NCBI GenBank assembly: GCA_035582835.1
Contig: JAYKAV010003143.1
Location: forward strand, 495,435-559,434
DNA: 64,000 nt
Source of the DNA: Phoebastria nigripes
Taxonomy: Eukaryota > Chordata > Aves > Procellariiformes > Diomedeidae
Reading direction: 5' to 3'
The position numbers and the translations under genes were made by a program. The notes under the pieces are model-generated. The model was given only the letters and a program-made list of their open reading frames with translations. It was not told the origin of the DNA and did no database searches. Positions 37,701 through 53,100 of the stretch are shown here, one piece after another; the first letter of the stretch is position 1, and every line of letters starts with the position of its first letter.

Positions 37701-40700
37701 TGGTTGGATGGTCAGAGAAAGAACCTGCCCATAACAGTAAAAATATCAGGAGCTTTAAAAACAACCACACACATGCAAATACACCTGCTAGTGAACTATT
37801 TAAATAATGAAGTGAAAACAATCTTGAGATACTGAGTTGAGAATGTAAACAGAAAAACAGAAAACAAAGCTTCCATACTTCTTTCCTCATGGACTGCTGA
37901 AAAATGGAACGAATTGAAAGACAGCAACGATAGAAATTCTCAATTAACTGAGGGTGGATGGAGCCACCGAGCTGTGCTACTTCTTTGTGAGTTGGAGTAA
38001 TAAAGATTCCTTGCATCGTTTCCAAAGACAGATAGTGGAAGAGGGTATTCTCAGGACCGGATGTCAACCTTCAAAAATAGGAGAATTCATTCATTCATTT
38101 AATATTCAGGTAACTTTGAAATAAATTTCAGTTAAACAACATATACTTTTGTTTCTTAAGACAGAATTGTTTTTCTGGTAACTACAATAGAGTACAAAAA
38201 TGGATACAGACATTCAAAAGGTTTCTATTTCTACACCAAGGAAATCATGCTAATTTGGAATGTTAATACTCAATTTAAAACAAAAACAAAACCACAAAAA
38301 CACCAAACCAAAACAAAAAAACCCAACACCAAACCAAAAAACTATAGAACTAGTTAGGTATTGCACTTGTGCTCTCAAAAATTCTCAGCAAAATAAGAAA
38401 AAGAAAAGGAGAAATAAAAGCTTGGTGGGGGGTGGGGGTGGGGGGGAGAGGGGAGAAAAGCTTTCTTTAGAGCTCAAACAAAACACCAGAGCAGACTGTG
38501 CTGTCACAAGCAACAAGTGGGAACTGGGAAGATCATGGCTTCTTTGTCCATTGTACACCTGCCTAGAGATACCAGGGAGGAACAAGGTATATGTGTGGTC
38601 CAAAAACTCTTTTATTTGAACTTCCAAGGTCACATATATGTGGGACATCTGCATACATTCTACTGACATATTCTTGAGAAACAGTCGTCTTTTCTAATGA
38701 AGCTCTCCATTTAAGAGCTTCACTTTTGAGAATCCTTGCATAGCAAAGTTTTGGTTAGAATAAAATTATGCAAGAACTTCTGTGATCTGTGCATATTCAA
38801 AAAACGATCCAAGTATGACCTTAAAAATGAAATGCTGAATAAAAAATAATTTCTTACTTGATAGCGTTAAGAAGTTCTGTATCTTTCTCTGAAAGGTTCT
38901 TTTTGAGGTTTCCTAAATGAAATGGATTTGGTAGAGTATGTTTTTTTCTAGTGACCTGAAAAACAAACAGATAGATGAACTAACAGACAAAACACAGCTA
39001 ATGAAAGAACAGAATCAAATCAACAAATCAGCTAGTTAGAAGGAAATAATGTAGCTTTTTTTAAAAGGCCCAAACAGTTGCATCAACTTATATAAATGTA
39101 TATTATAGCCTATTTTAGACTAAAATGGATTAGAAGCAGTTGTACAACTGTACAGCATTTTGTTCTGATAACTTATGTTTACACCATTATTATTTTGGGG
39201 ATATTCTCCAATTATTTCTGCTGATTCCAACACAGCTGTGCCCATTTTAGTCATGTGAAAATACAAATACTTAGAAACAATGATAAAATAAGAAAGTGTC
39301 AGCTGTGAGGCTGACCCAAAGCTTCCCAAGGCAATAGAAGTATTTTCTACTGAATGTTGGGGCTCTTAGATTTTTTTTTTTTTTTTTATAGTATGCTTTA
39401 TTTAAAAGTTACTTTAGTTAGAGTTTTTAAAAGAATTGCCATCTCCCCCAAGCCCACCAGAACCTTATCAATTCTCTTTGTCTTTGCTCTCAGACCTGAT
39501 CCACTACAGTTTGTGGATTACTGCTTTCATCTTCCGCAGGACCTTCATTACTGTGGTCAGGTCCTCCACTGTTTCTCATAGGGCTCGGCTTACGTGTTGT
39601 TAAGGAAGAGTCACCAAACAGGGTCCTTTTGCTTGCTGGAGTGGTTACTGGTTTGGAAGTATTTTGCAGCTTACTTAGGATGGGTGAGGTGGTCGAGCTC
39701 TCCAGTTTGTCACGTGTTGCAGGAAGGAACCAGTCAGCACAAGATAAAGGTGGAATGGAAGGAGAATCTAGCCTTTCCTCTATGCTGGCATCTATTCCTT
39801 CCAGTTGAAGTATAGTGGCTTTGACCTGATCTACATATATACAGTCTGGTCCTGGATTCCCAATAGCTTTTGATGCACAGCCTCCTGCCTCTAGCAGGAC
39901 ACACAGCATAAAGTGTCTCTGTAAACATGGAGGTAGCAACATTAGCCTTTGGTTTAATATACAGTATGTGCTGTATTATATTTATGTCTCATCTGATACT
40001 TGGGCAAAATACAGCACTATATTCAACACTCCTCCCTCATCTCCAGAGGAGTTATTGGTTTTTTTCTAATCAAATCATGTCCAAGGAGATCTTTCTGTTA
40101 TCATGTTATTTATCATGCAAATGTAAAAGCTATCATTTACAAACTCATTAGTTGTTTGCTTTAAAAAGGTCCACATTTAAAAAAAACAAACACATTTCTG
40201 AAATGAGTTGTCTGAAAATACAAGATCATGCAAGTAAAAACATTTTCAACTGAAGTGAAAAGGCATAAAAATAATGAGAATTTATATTTAAACTTGCAAG
40301 CTTTACAAATGTATGAAAAATGCTACTCTCTGAAAAATTCTATCCCATGAAATGGCTATAATACGAGTATTTTGTAAAATTACTAAATAAAATGCATGGA
40401 AAGTGTTGATCTTACTGAACAATAGACATCACACAACAGCAAAACAGAGCATCAGAGAACGGGCATACTGCAAATGTTAACTTACCAAGCCAACTATCAG
40501 TAAAAAGTATCTTGCTTCAGGTTCCCTGTATCCTGTAAAACTTGAAACTTCACATGGCTGGATATGATGATGTGGAAATACTTCCCGCCATATCACTAAC
40601 TGACCAATCTTCTGTTCTGCTGCCAAGGGTAACAGACAATAGTGCCGACAATATAAACCTATATCAATAAGATCTTCCTTTGGCAAGTGATTACCAATCA

Positions 40701-43700
40701 AGTAACCCTTAATTAAACACAGAAAAGGAAGTGTATTCAGTAAGAAATACAACACCATCACTTATCACTTAAGAGTACTTTTCATATAGAGNTATCCATG
40801 TTCCACATGCATTAAGATTGTAAGCTTTCTGGCCAGAGACTGTCTTTTTGGTATACAGTTGTAAAACAGATAACACTGAGCTTTTGCACCACATCTGACG
40901 AATCAAAATACTGAAATATAAACAAATAAAACATCAGCATATATGCAAGTCATCAAAGGCGAGCTGGGAAATGCATGGCTTTAACAGCTTGCAAAATAGC
41001 TACAGAGTTAAGGTGCTTTAATTCTCATTTAAGTCTCTCTCCAAAAATACTGAGCTTTCACTGGAATTAATAAAATTTCCAAAGAAGATACATAGTACAA
41101 TAGTGTTTCTAGCACCAAGGGCATTACAGTTAAAGCGCTGTCATGGTAGATACTGCAGTTCCATTTGTGCTAACAGTTTAGTCTCATAACACTACCAGCA
41201 TAAAGAACAATTGCATGATAAAATCCTTAAAATGTAAGTTTCCTTAAAGCAAAGGCTGTTATCTTCCTCTTTATACTGTTGAATACACTGTCTACATTTA
41301 ATAAAGATAAATAAATTTACAAACGAGGCCAAAGTGAAAAAAGCTGTCAATCCAATTTCTCAAGTCTTTGATTTAAAGACAGATTAAAGATAGATCACCT
41401 GTTATCTTTACTAAAAAATGGCAATGAACAAAAAAAATTCCTATTAGAATATCACACAGTCACACTTGAATTCACTTTTATTACTTTCTTATTACTGTCT
41501 CTCTCCAATCTTTGGATCATACGCCGCAAAATTCCCATAAGACAGTTTCAACCAAGTATTTTGTTCTTACTGATCATATAGTACATATCACTTCCTGACA
41601 TCAATTTTTTCTGTTACGGTGTTTGAGTTTTAGGTCTGTTACTAGAAATACATGTTTAAAGCAAGCATACATTTTTTTCGTATTTGTGAGGTTCTGAAAA
41701 GAGTTACTCCATGACTGGCTTAGATTTCCAGATGCATTTTCCTAAACTTTAGGCCTTAATCACTAATACTACCTTGTAGAAGAGACACGAGCCCATAATC
41801 ATATATAATCTTCTCATGTCATAATAATCTTCAGACTGTGGAAAAAAAAAGCATGGTATAATTTTTAATTCAGAATTTTTGTTTTATTTACCAAATGCAA
41901 GTCAACTAATTCCAGCCAATTGTAATCAATATCTTATTTAATACTTTCATTTTTGACCACTTCTTATTATCAGTACAGCAGTTAATACTGAACAGTTAAG
42001 TGAAATACCAAGTTTTTAGCCTCCATTATTGATTTTCTTGTCACTACAATTTTCAGCTCAAAATAACAGATTTCCTATTCAGTTCTTATCTGTCCATAAA
42101 CTATTTTTGTTAGGATATGCTAATTCTCAGAGTTCTTAACAGCAAAGTAGCTGAAGCATAACTATTGACACCAGAGGCCCTCCTAGAGTAAAACTTCCAA
42201 GTCAAAGCATTTTTTTTCCAGTATTTGACATTTTACCCAAAATATACCCATTCATTGATCTTTTAATTTAGATGCCCAGTGCTCTCAGATTAGTAACGCT
42301 ATCTTTAGTTGGATATAGTGTATTTTAAAGGAAGTAGGTGCAATCAATTTCTGTGCAATAAACTACAACTTATGAACATTGCTTTCCGTAAATAATCATC
42401 CAGGTTGTTTAGTACAGTGATTCTTTTTTTTTATTCATTTGCAAGATGGACTATATGTCTGCCTACCTTGTATTTTAGGTTTTAAGAATCGTTAAGTATC
42501 TTTTGTAATTAAGAATATGTATGTCCCAAATTGTTATGCTAAATATGTGATCAAACAAGTTATCTTTATGCTCAATTATAATATACCTCTTAAGAAATAA
42601 CTTTAAAATAACTGTTCTGGAACATGAGTTTAAGAAAGCTCTTTCATTAGAAAGTAAAACTGAAATTTCCATGTTTACACCTCACTGTCCTATACAGTGC
42701 AGTAAAGAGCATGCACAGCAAGTGATGCTTCAGTAAATTACTGTCTTCTCCTTTAACAGTATTAAAAATATGCATAACTTGTAATTGCTTTCTGTAAACT
42801 GGAAAATTAAGTTCTCAGTGCTCCACAGAAGTTTTCAGGTTTATTCACAATTGCTTGGGAAGGAGACAGTTATCTATACAAAAAAAGAAATGTAACAACA
42901 ATCAGCTATGTTGAAATTAGAGTGTCCTTGTAGACATCCCACAGACTTAAATTATAGTAAATCATGGGTTTTTAGTGACTAATCCTATAGGATTATAATA
43001 CAGTTATAATGTTAACCATGGAGAGAAATTCAGGATAAACACAATGGGTAAAATTAAGCTATCTTAAAACAAGAATAATACAGTCTACCTTTGCTTTAAC
43101 TCCCATTTGATTGAAAAAAGTGGATGAGTTTGGAATTAGTGCTTTTTTAAACTACTGAATATGACACCAAGGCAAAGAGATACTGTGCAATGCAAACAAC
43201 AAAAATAAAATGTTTACCAGCTCTGCAAAGTCAGCTGCTTCCAGATCACTCAGTGCTGTGTCAATTTCCATCTGAAATATTTAAACAGTACATTTTAATA
43301 GGGATTTCCAAACACATTAACTTACAGTAATAGCATAGTTCGCTCTATCTTGCTAGTCTCAGAAGATTAGGATTCACAAGTACAAAGTGCATAGACAAAA
43401 ATTTGCACATACTTTTCAGTAGTCACATCAAATATCAACACCACCTCAATTCATCAGATTAAAGAAAAATCCTTCTTAATTGCTGTGTATTTCCCTCTTC
43501 TTTGAAACTGTAAAATTTCTCTGCTTGTGTGCCTGCTCAACCCACTGTTCGGTATAAAGGAGATGTCATTCTTACTTTCAGCGTGCTTTAAAACATGAGG
43601 TCTAGAGACCATGCCTTGAAGGCTAGAGACAAGTCTGAAATCTGGCAAGCTGTTGTATCCAACTGAGTTATCAGAAGAATCTTTTTCACAATGGATTTAG

Positions 43701-46700
43701 TTTTTGTCTCTATGGAAATTCCCAAAACTTTCTCACACATTATCTTTGTTCTACTGAAACCGCCTTCAGCTTGCTTATTTCTCTAACTACAAGAGCTGTT
43801 GGTTAATGTAAGTTTGACTAAAAATACTTTCCTTTAAAGAACATGGTACTGGGCACTGAAGTTCATGACATAAATGTGCTACTTAATGAAAAGAACCTAA
43901 ACCCCATCATTACAAACTTCTTGGGCTGTATTAACAGGCTGCCTCTAATTGAAATACAGCCAGTTTTTCAAACAGAGAAATGTCAGCGAGGCTGTTGGCA
44001 GTCAACAACTAACCAGTCTCTCAGCTTTTCCGCAGTTAAAATTTAAATGGCTTTCTGCCCAACAAAGAACTGACATTTTTAGTTTTATATTCCTTACAGA
44101 ATATGAAGATCTTCACCAAAACTTAACCAGAAATTTCATCTTCTGCAACAAAAAATTTTCCTGGAAACTGTGGATGATCTCAGACAATTTTGGAAAGTGA
44201 TGTCTGTATCATAAAGATCAACTATGTTGTTTTCTAAATCCCTTTAAAACCTATAATTTTACAAGAAAGAAACAACCTGCAAGCTAAACTAGGGAACAAA
44301 GCGTAATAGAGTCTCTCTACAGAAACCTGAGAGAAAAGAAAAGAAAAAAGCATGGAGGGAAAAAAAAATTGATCACCAAATAGTACAAGAAAAAAAAGTG
44401 TCATTTCCCAGATAGGAAAAAAACGTGTGACAACAGTTAAAGGTGCACTAAGTTGCATTTCAAGTATCTATTAGGTTGCTGACTGACCATATTCTACAAC
44501 TACGTGTTGCATAAACGTTTTATTCCCTTCAGTTACGGAGCATGGATTTTGCAAGTGAGCGGACAGGCGTGTTACAGGACTATGTGCGCACCTCTACATT
44601 TTTCACCTGGAGCTGTGGAGTTATGACATGAAAGAAACTTTTCTGAGACACTCACATATTATGAGTACATAAATATGTACTTCTGTAGCTAAAACATATA
44701 TAACAAGGTGTTCATACGTACATATTATAAAAGCAGGAGTCTGACTAAAATCGTCACACAGTGGTCAAGCACATTTAGCAAAAATGTATCTAGACACATA
44801 CTACGGGGCAAGGTGGAAAGAACTAAATCATTATCAGTCTGCTACTAAAGGAGAAGACAATTTATATTACAGAAAAAAGAGGGAGAAGGGCACAGCAGCA
44901 AACAGAAATCTGTTTGGTAACGAATAGCACTGACTGATGCATAGCTTGCCATGGACATGGCAACTTCTATTACTGAACAGTAGCAAACCTGAAATAATTC
45001 TGCAAACCCTGTCAATAGTAAAGTTGAAAGACTTACCACTTCATCCCTTCCCCTCCAAACACACTTTTATGAAAATTGTACATGAAGTCTTATTAAACAT
45101 AAAAATCAGAAACCCAGGAAAGTCCTAGTTAATATTATCATCAAATAAAGACCCTATAAATTAAAGAATATGCCACTGCAGAAGTAAGGTCATTTTGAAC
45201 ATCCGAACTCAGTCCTTTTGCAGAGCCATTCTGAGAAGCACTTTCAATTTTCCATCATACAGCCTCTTTACTTTCAGCGAATACAACGTTCATGTCTTCT
45301 GTTGTTGCTGATGAAATAAGTTTGGATAATGGAGTTCATGGTCAGCTCAGATTAGAATCATTGTCTAATAATTCGAACTAGCCTTAACTATGTTATCTAC
45401 AAGCTTACAAATATTTTGGGTCTATCCATGAAAGAAAACTCTCAGTTTAAAATTTCCCAGCTGTTTCACTTGCATTAAATCACGGCAAATACTCATTAAA
45501 AAGCAAACTCTACCATGACAAGTCTAACATATTCTGAACATCATTCCATCTTCATGAAATTTTTTTTTTCCTGTGAAATTTTGTAAAAACTGCCATAGAC
45601 GTATTGACTCAAATATGATATGCAAACAACTCTTCACATGATATGGAAAATAACTTCCTAGTTGTGGAGTTGAAAATATTTAAAAATCACAAAGGCAAAA
45701 ATGAACCCTAGATTCCCTGATGTTCAAGAAGATGGAAAATGAAAATGCAGTGAATCTTTCTTTCATCCACTTTAGGCCCTGAAGTGAAATGACTGACAAT
45801 CTAAGGGGTCCATTGTACCTTACTACAGTGCCTGGTATCTAACACTTCTTGAACGAAGGACAATATATAAAATATCACCAAANTGCAATTTAAGTATATG
45901 TGCTGTATGGAAAATTACCTTCTCAACTGGAATCATAGATATTAGAGTTTTTATATAGTATGTCAAATAATTGCTCTAAATAGAGAAAGAGGTCCCATTT
46001 TACAATATGTCTGTCTCATTAAAGGCCAGCAGATTTGAATAGTAATTAGCTACTTAGTCATATGTTTAGTTCCTTGAATGAGACTGCATTTCATTGAATA
46101 CCTACAGTGTAGATATTCTCTATTTGAGCTAGTCCTTTCACTTCAGGTTCTCTTCATAGTTAATGCAGATGAAGCCACAGGAGTCCTAAGGCATGATTCA
46201 TCTAATACTAAAGTGAACAGCTGAAGTTGAGCAGTTGAATTACTATTAAAAGTACCAGATTTTCCTCATTAAATAATAGGAAGAGTTCAGGATTAGCACT
46301 TCAACTGTAGTCATTTATATCATAGCTCTAAAAGAAGGCGAGATGGATGCTACCCCAAGTCGCTACAAATTCAATAAAGTGAAGAAGCCTCATTTTCAAC
46401 CTTATTTTGCTATGAGGCTAAAAACCCGATTAGGAGAAAAAACCTCTATAGGATTAAAATAAGAAACATTAATAAAACCTACAAAGGAATTACAACTATT
46501 AATACTGATGAGATTACAGAAATTGGAAGGAAAAAAAAAAGCCAGGAGAGAACCAGGGTACTTGTATCTTCAGCCCTGCTTAAATTTTTGCTTTAGTGCT
46601 CTACAAAATAATTTCTTGTGGANGCTTTCTTTATCCAAGTGGACTGTACCATCTCTTCCAAGAATAAAGCTTTTCATTTAAGAAAACAGGGAAAATAGGA

Positions 46701-47145
46701 GTTGGGGAGGGGCGAGGGAAGACAGCTTTCATCTACTCTGTGCCACACAAGAGTCCCAGAAGGTGTTTCTGATGAGAAACTTAAAAAGCAATAATTTCAT
46801 GATCACCATGTCTTGAAAGTACACATTGATTTCTGTACTTCCAGTAGAATTGAAAATAAAGCAGCAAACTGCATCTAGCAAGACTCAGTTATCTACACCT
46901 GAATGTACTGTCAGATCAAAACATGTTCTAGCAATGCTTTACATGGAACACATAACCCTTAGGCANTGACGCTAAATCACTTCATAACAAACTGTAACAT
47001 GAAAACAGAGAAAAAAATTGGAAACTACAAGCCCTCTGAAGGAGTAAGGGAAGCCTTCTGGTTTGTTTCTAAACAAATGCATACACAGTTGTGTTATTAA
47101 AGAATATATTTGACACCATAATTAACAAAAAAATATCCACAGGGG

Positions 47146-47190
<45 letters not shown>

Positions 47191-50100
47191 AGGAAAAAAA
47201 AAAAAAAGATACAACCAAAAACATTTCCAAGGAACTTTCTGTACATAAGTCACAATTATCAGCTTTTGTCCTAAATGTAATTTCATAAAAGTTTTCCCCT
47301 ACATTCTCTGAGGAATGTATCCTGTTCGCTTTGCAGAACTTACTACATTGATAAAAGGTATTATAATAAGCTTGTCTGCCAACTACTGTACAACACAGCT
47401 AGGACTTGCTTATCTATGCAGAGCCAAACTATGCTGGAACTGTGTTATAGAATCTGCCACCCAGTAAGACAAAGTTTTTTTCTAGTTGCAAACCCTGTTG
47501 CAGACTTCATTTTGCATAATTCAATCTGAATTCAATTTCCATTTTGTGTAATTCAAATGAATATGTAATTCCAAATAATACCATAAATTTCTGAATAAAT
47601 GAAATATGTGTTGGTCTTACAACTCCACTGCTGAAATCTCCTTGGGATTGTTTTCTCTTGTACAAAAATTGTCATAATTGTTTCAAATTGGAGAATTATC
47701 ACCTTTATGTATTTTGGTCTAATAACATCAATTCTATAGCATATATGAAAAACCACTTCAGAGAAGACTTGGCAGGGATTATGCATCACACATATATAAA
47801 ATCTATTATTTTTATTAAAAAAAGTTACTTTACTAATAATTATCCTAATGATCCCTATTTTAACTTCTTAAAGCCATGAAAATGAGGTTTAAGACTGAAA
47901 GCTATAATGCTATTTACTGTGATCTAGCTTTTGTCTTACTACTGCTTAAAGCACAACTCAATTTCTAATTGGGAGGTAACCAGACACAGTGAAATGGCGC
48001 AGAAAAGCTGTACCTGTGTGGTGTCAAACAAATTATGTATGGATATTTATTTTGATTCTGCAACAGCCATTTATAACTCTCCTAAATTACAAGTTACGCA
48101 TGGGCTTCTGGAGTAGTATTTTCTACCTGGAAGGATACTTAAATGGTCAAAATCAAACATAAACCTACATAGCAGGGGCTGCTTTCCCTACTGCATATGC
48201 TTGTTGTTAGAGATATGTGTGTGTAGATATATATATATTTTAAATAAAGTTTAATTCCTTTGTCATCATGTTCTCTTCCTAGAACTCTAAGTCACCAAAA
48301 TACACTCATGGTAGCAATCTGTTTCCTGTGGGAACAACTGTGTAGTTCCAAACTTAAATAAAGGATCCTGTAGGAAAATGGGTGGTCTGGGATGGGCAAA
48401 GCACTCATGTAAATTACACAGTAACAGCAGAAGATACCTGCATCAATTTTCTGGCCTGTCATACACAATTTTTTCTAGAGAGATCTGAAAATGACATTAC
48501 CTTGACTTCCTGAGGCAACGTCAGCCAGCGCAAGCCTGGGAGATTGTCTAAGAATAACGCACTGCAGGTATCATAGTGTTGAGCACTGGGGCTGGCATTT
48601 GACTTGAGTCTTGCAGGCTGAAGCGCACGCTGGAAGAACAGGTTGAAAAAATGATCCAGGCGAGAAACATTTTCCACCTGGCAAAAAGCACTGAACAAAC
48701 ATGAACTCCAAGTTAGAATAACATCGAGAAACTTATAGCTTGTTTATGCAACCCTCTGTGCTATAGAAGTCTCTTTACAGCATGATGCTACATTTGGATT
48801 TTTTTTTTTAAACATTAATTTTAAACGTGAAAAAACCCACTAGACTAATATCCAGGCAGTACCTACAAACAAAGAAAAAACTAAAGCTGTATAGTATTAT
48901 AGTAGATGTCTTAGAGCAACTTAAGATGAGACAATGATCAGCTTCATCCTTTTGGAAATTAAGATTATTCTTTTTCTTTCTCTATGGCATACACACTGAA
49001 TTGAATGCAAGCATATGAATAGCCTACCTTGGCAATTTTATTTAGGTTACAGTCAGACTGACAAATTTTCTGGGTGACTTCCAAATGCAGAGAAAGACAG
49101 TCACTCTGCCAAATAAAGTTGAAAAGTCTGGATTGTTTATTAAAAATGTAACACTGATTCATACGTACATTTTACAGACAGTGCTTTAACACAAAGGATA
49201 ACATTTGCAGAGTGCTGTTGACATCCACAGTGACTTAGATTATGTGAATGAATTCACCTAATCAAGGACAAAACTTTCTGAAGTAACAAAGACTGTTTAA
49301 AAGAGTCTTACTAGTTTTAAGACTGAAACAAAAAGGCAAGAACAGAATTCTGTTTTTTGTGCAAGTGTAAAGGAACATGCAAAGAAATTCCATGTAAACA
49401 TTAAAATTAACGCTACTAGCTGTCTTTTTCAGTGAGCATCAATGAAAAATTAGTGACTGAAAAGAAAATACTTTTGAAAGAACTCACCTGTCTAAAGAAC
49501 TGTACATAAATTTCAAGGTCCTGACAACATCTTCAATCATGTTCCTCAGCTGAGAAAGTGGCACACTATAAAATAAAGATTCAAACATATAGCTATGTTT
49601 ATAACATCTTTACGATGAATAAGCATAAGCATCTTCGGAAGAGCTCTATTCTTAACTAGCGATATAGTGCAAACAAAAAATTCTTCATCAGACTGTATGA
49701 GAGATTTCCTTTGAGTGACTTGTCCCTGATGACACAGACAGTAGTAAAGCTGGGGGCAGGGAAGTCCTCCTAGAACACATAAATATGTAATATTACTGCT
49801 GTTATTCAGTAGTCTCTAATCAGAACTTGACTTTACCAAACACTGAAAATGACAGTTTTCCAGCCTACACGTATTTCTGAGATCTAATGAGACCTTATTC
49901 CCTTTAGAGGAAATGAAAAAGAAACTGTAACAATGGATATATAAAAGATGCGAACAAAGTCAATCAAAAAAGTGGAATCACAGGTATAGAAACGAGTTAT
50001 AGTAAGAGTACATTGTAAGCCTTCCTCTTCTTGCTTTGTTGATAGAAGACTACAATTTGAGGACACATAACAGGAAACAAAATAAAATTAAAAGGAAAAC

Positions 50101-53100
50101 AAAGCCTTTTATTTGAAACTCACTTTTCTTCAGGAAGGCCAATGACAAGCAACTTGTCAGATTCTTTCCAGTAAACAACTTGAACCAGTTTTCCGCATAA
50201 GAAAAGGGAGGAACTAGAAAAATTAAACCAGAAGTACTTCTGTTAACACTATGAAGTTATAAAAGACCACCATTATAAGCCAGAATGATTTATATGTATT
50301 TTATATGCAAAGTCTTATGCTCATGTATAATCACATGCATGCAACTGGGCTAGGTAATTATACTAATTATTACAGAAGGCAAAGACTCTCTGATTTCTAT
50401 TCCAAACAGATCACTCTAGTAGTAACAACGTTTTCAAGTGTACAAATATAAAGGATGAACAACAGCTACTGAAGCNCCACAGTCATCTTCTGAATGATTC
50501 AGATGCTCTTTAAAGGTGTTCCTGCCTAGCTTTTAACACAATCAACTTAGAAAATGAATGCCATTTCAGATCACAGTGAGGTAACCGGAGGTACTAATGA
50601 AGGTTCTGAACACTCACAAAATCATTTAAAAAGACTCCACACATTTTGAAAACAAGCCCAAGAGGTATTTGAACATATTACCTGAGTGATAAACATAAGC
50701 TTGAACTCTCAATGCTATCTCCTTGTATAGAAAATTGCTCTACGAAGCTCAGCAAACTCAGAAAGACAGAGAACTTTCACTTGAACCACAGAGTGGATTA
50801 GAACATGAAGCAGAATTAGACCCAATGTTCTAATTAGCAGCAAACCGTGCATTACGCACCAGATTACCAGATTAAATGTACTGGTTGCTGCTAAAACCAA
50901 GATCTGTAAATATCTCAAACTCTAAATTTATAGCAAACCCCCACTTTTCTTACTGTCATGTTAGAAATTTTAAATAACAAGGTAACACTGCTGCAAAGTG
51001 AAAAAAGGGTAACTTTAGTTTAAGCTTGAAAGATTCAAGAACTTAATTTTTAGGATATGGCTCCATGATTAACTTGCTTCACGGATTCACTCATACTGTA
51101 AAATTGATGGTACTGAATAAAACAATAGTGTCATTTCATTAGTGAGGAAATACCTTAATATTTCCCCAGGTCACCAGAAAATTTTTATCCTTCATGTAAC
51201 CAAAAGTGCTTTCCAAACAAAACAAGTTGTATATTTATAATGCAATTAACTATAAAGAAATAAACATCCCCATCCCAAAAGATACACAATATATGTGCAG
51301 ACACAATAATCATAATTTACTCTTCTGACAGCAAAAGCTTCACAGGAGACCTGGGGATTATCTATTATATTTTTTGAAGAGATGAGACAGTCCACAGAGA
51401 CCAGCAGAAGTGCTTTTTTATTTTTAGAACTCAAAAATGGGAAATTGAGAACCTTAACAGGAAAGATGAATCTACCTTATCATGGATTTCTGTATTTTTC
51501 TGAGGATACCATAGGTATAGATCATCAAACAATGGATTGATTTGTCTTTTGGATGTGTTTGAAAATCTGGACATGTCCAAAAATGCTTCTCTATGGGAGA
51601 ATTTCCATTAATAATGCATAAGCATTTAAGAGGAGTTAACATACCTCAGTGCTAATCAATGTGGCATTGCATTAAAATACTGGTATATGCAAAAGATCAA
51701 AAGCCTGTGTTTGATACCTGCTGCTGAAGGAGTAAATCCACATTCGTATGGATCACTAAATCAGTAACATGACTTTTAGTAACTTATTAACTAGAAAGTT
51801 ATAAGCATGGTTAAAACACAGTGTTAAAACTTCTTACTCAAAATAGCAGAATACCAACAAGTCTGAGAAAAAAAAAAAAAAATAAAAGAAACAAATGTAA
51901 ACAAAAGTAAATTAACCAGTATTAATTTTCTGGTAAGCAAAAATATTCAAAAGCACTTCAAGAACTCCTTTTAAGGAAAAATTTATCAGTGAAAAACCCA
52001 ACTTAAATATATTAAACAGGCTTTTTGCCGTTTGAGGAATTCCTTATTATTGCCAATGCTGTTCACTACTGCACTACCGCTTGCACTCTGTATTCTTGGA
52101 CCTGAAAGCCCACTTACATTTGGCTTTTTTATCCCCATCCAGGTCTTGTGTCTGACACACAAGGCACTGATGTGCAGAAGAGAATCTTGCATGAGACCCC
52201 CAAAAGATGTAAACTCATATACTGATTATCAATGGGAAGAAGTGTGAAACTGAAAAGTGATACCTGCTATCTCACTTCTAATTATTCCATCAGAAAGTCA
52301 TCTACCTTTAAATATTCAATAATCTCTTGACATATCTCCGCCACCCCTACGCTGCTCCAAAAACTCAGGAGTCATTTTTATTACACTTCTTACTAGAGTC
52401 CTGGTCTGTGGATACAAAAAAAAATCTTCCAGGTGTTGCAAGCTGAATGTGAAATAAAATGAATTTAAAAGTAGCGGACACTCATGAATTTAACTGAATT
52501 ACATTTTATCTTTTTTAAAATATGATTGAAGCTGTTGTAGAATTTCCAGTCTGCCATAGTACAGTGCCACAGAATCCCAGTTTAGATAAGGATGTTTTAA
52601 GAGATCTAAGAAAGGATCTAAAACCAATTTCACTGAACTAAAAATCCTAGTCATTGCTACCCATGACAAAGAAATTCCCCCAAATCAATGTACATCCAGG
52701 CTGAGCAGTCCAATTTCAGGCATGCTGTTCTAGTTAAAACATTACTGCCCAACAGGTAGAGTCACTCTTGTTTTATCTAGAACTTGATGCATGACCCATG
52801 TATGTTTTTCTGTACACATATGTATAAAACAATAAAAGTAGTAATACATTACATTTCAAATACTTTTACCTGATAATCTGGGTACCAGTAACACTTTCCA
52901 GTATGTCAGACAGTGTGAGAAATATTCCTCTCACACTTTTCAGTTTTTGGGATGCTTCTGATATGGGGTACTGATAAAGAATTTCTTGCTGTGAAGAAAG
53001 TTAGCTGTTAGTTAAGCAAAGCAAAACCAAAAACAAAAGCACAAAAAAACCCTCACAGAAAACAAGATAACGATTTTTTTCCTGGCATCATTTTTTTTTT

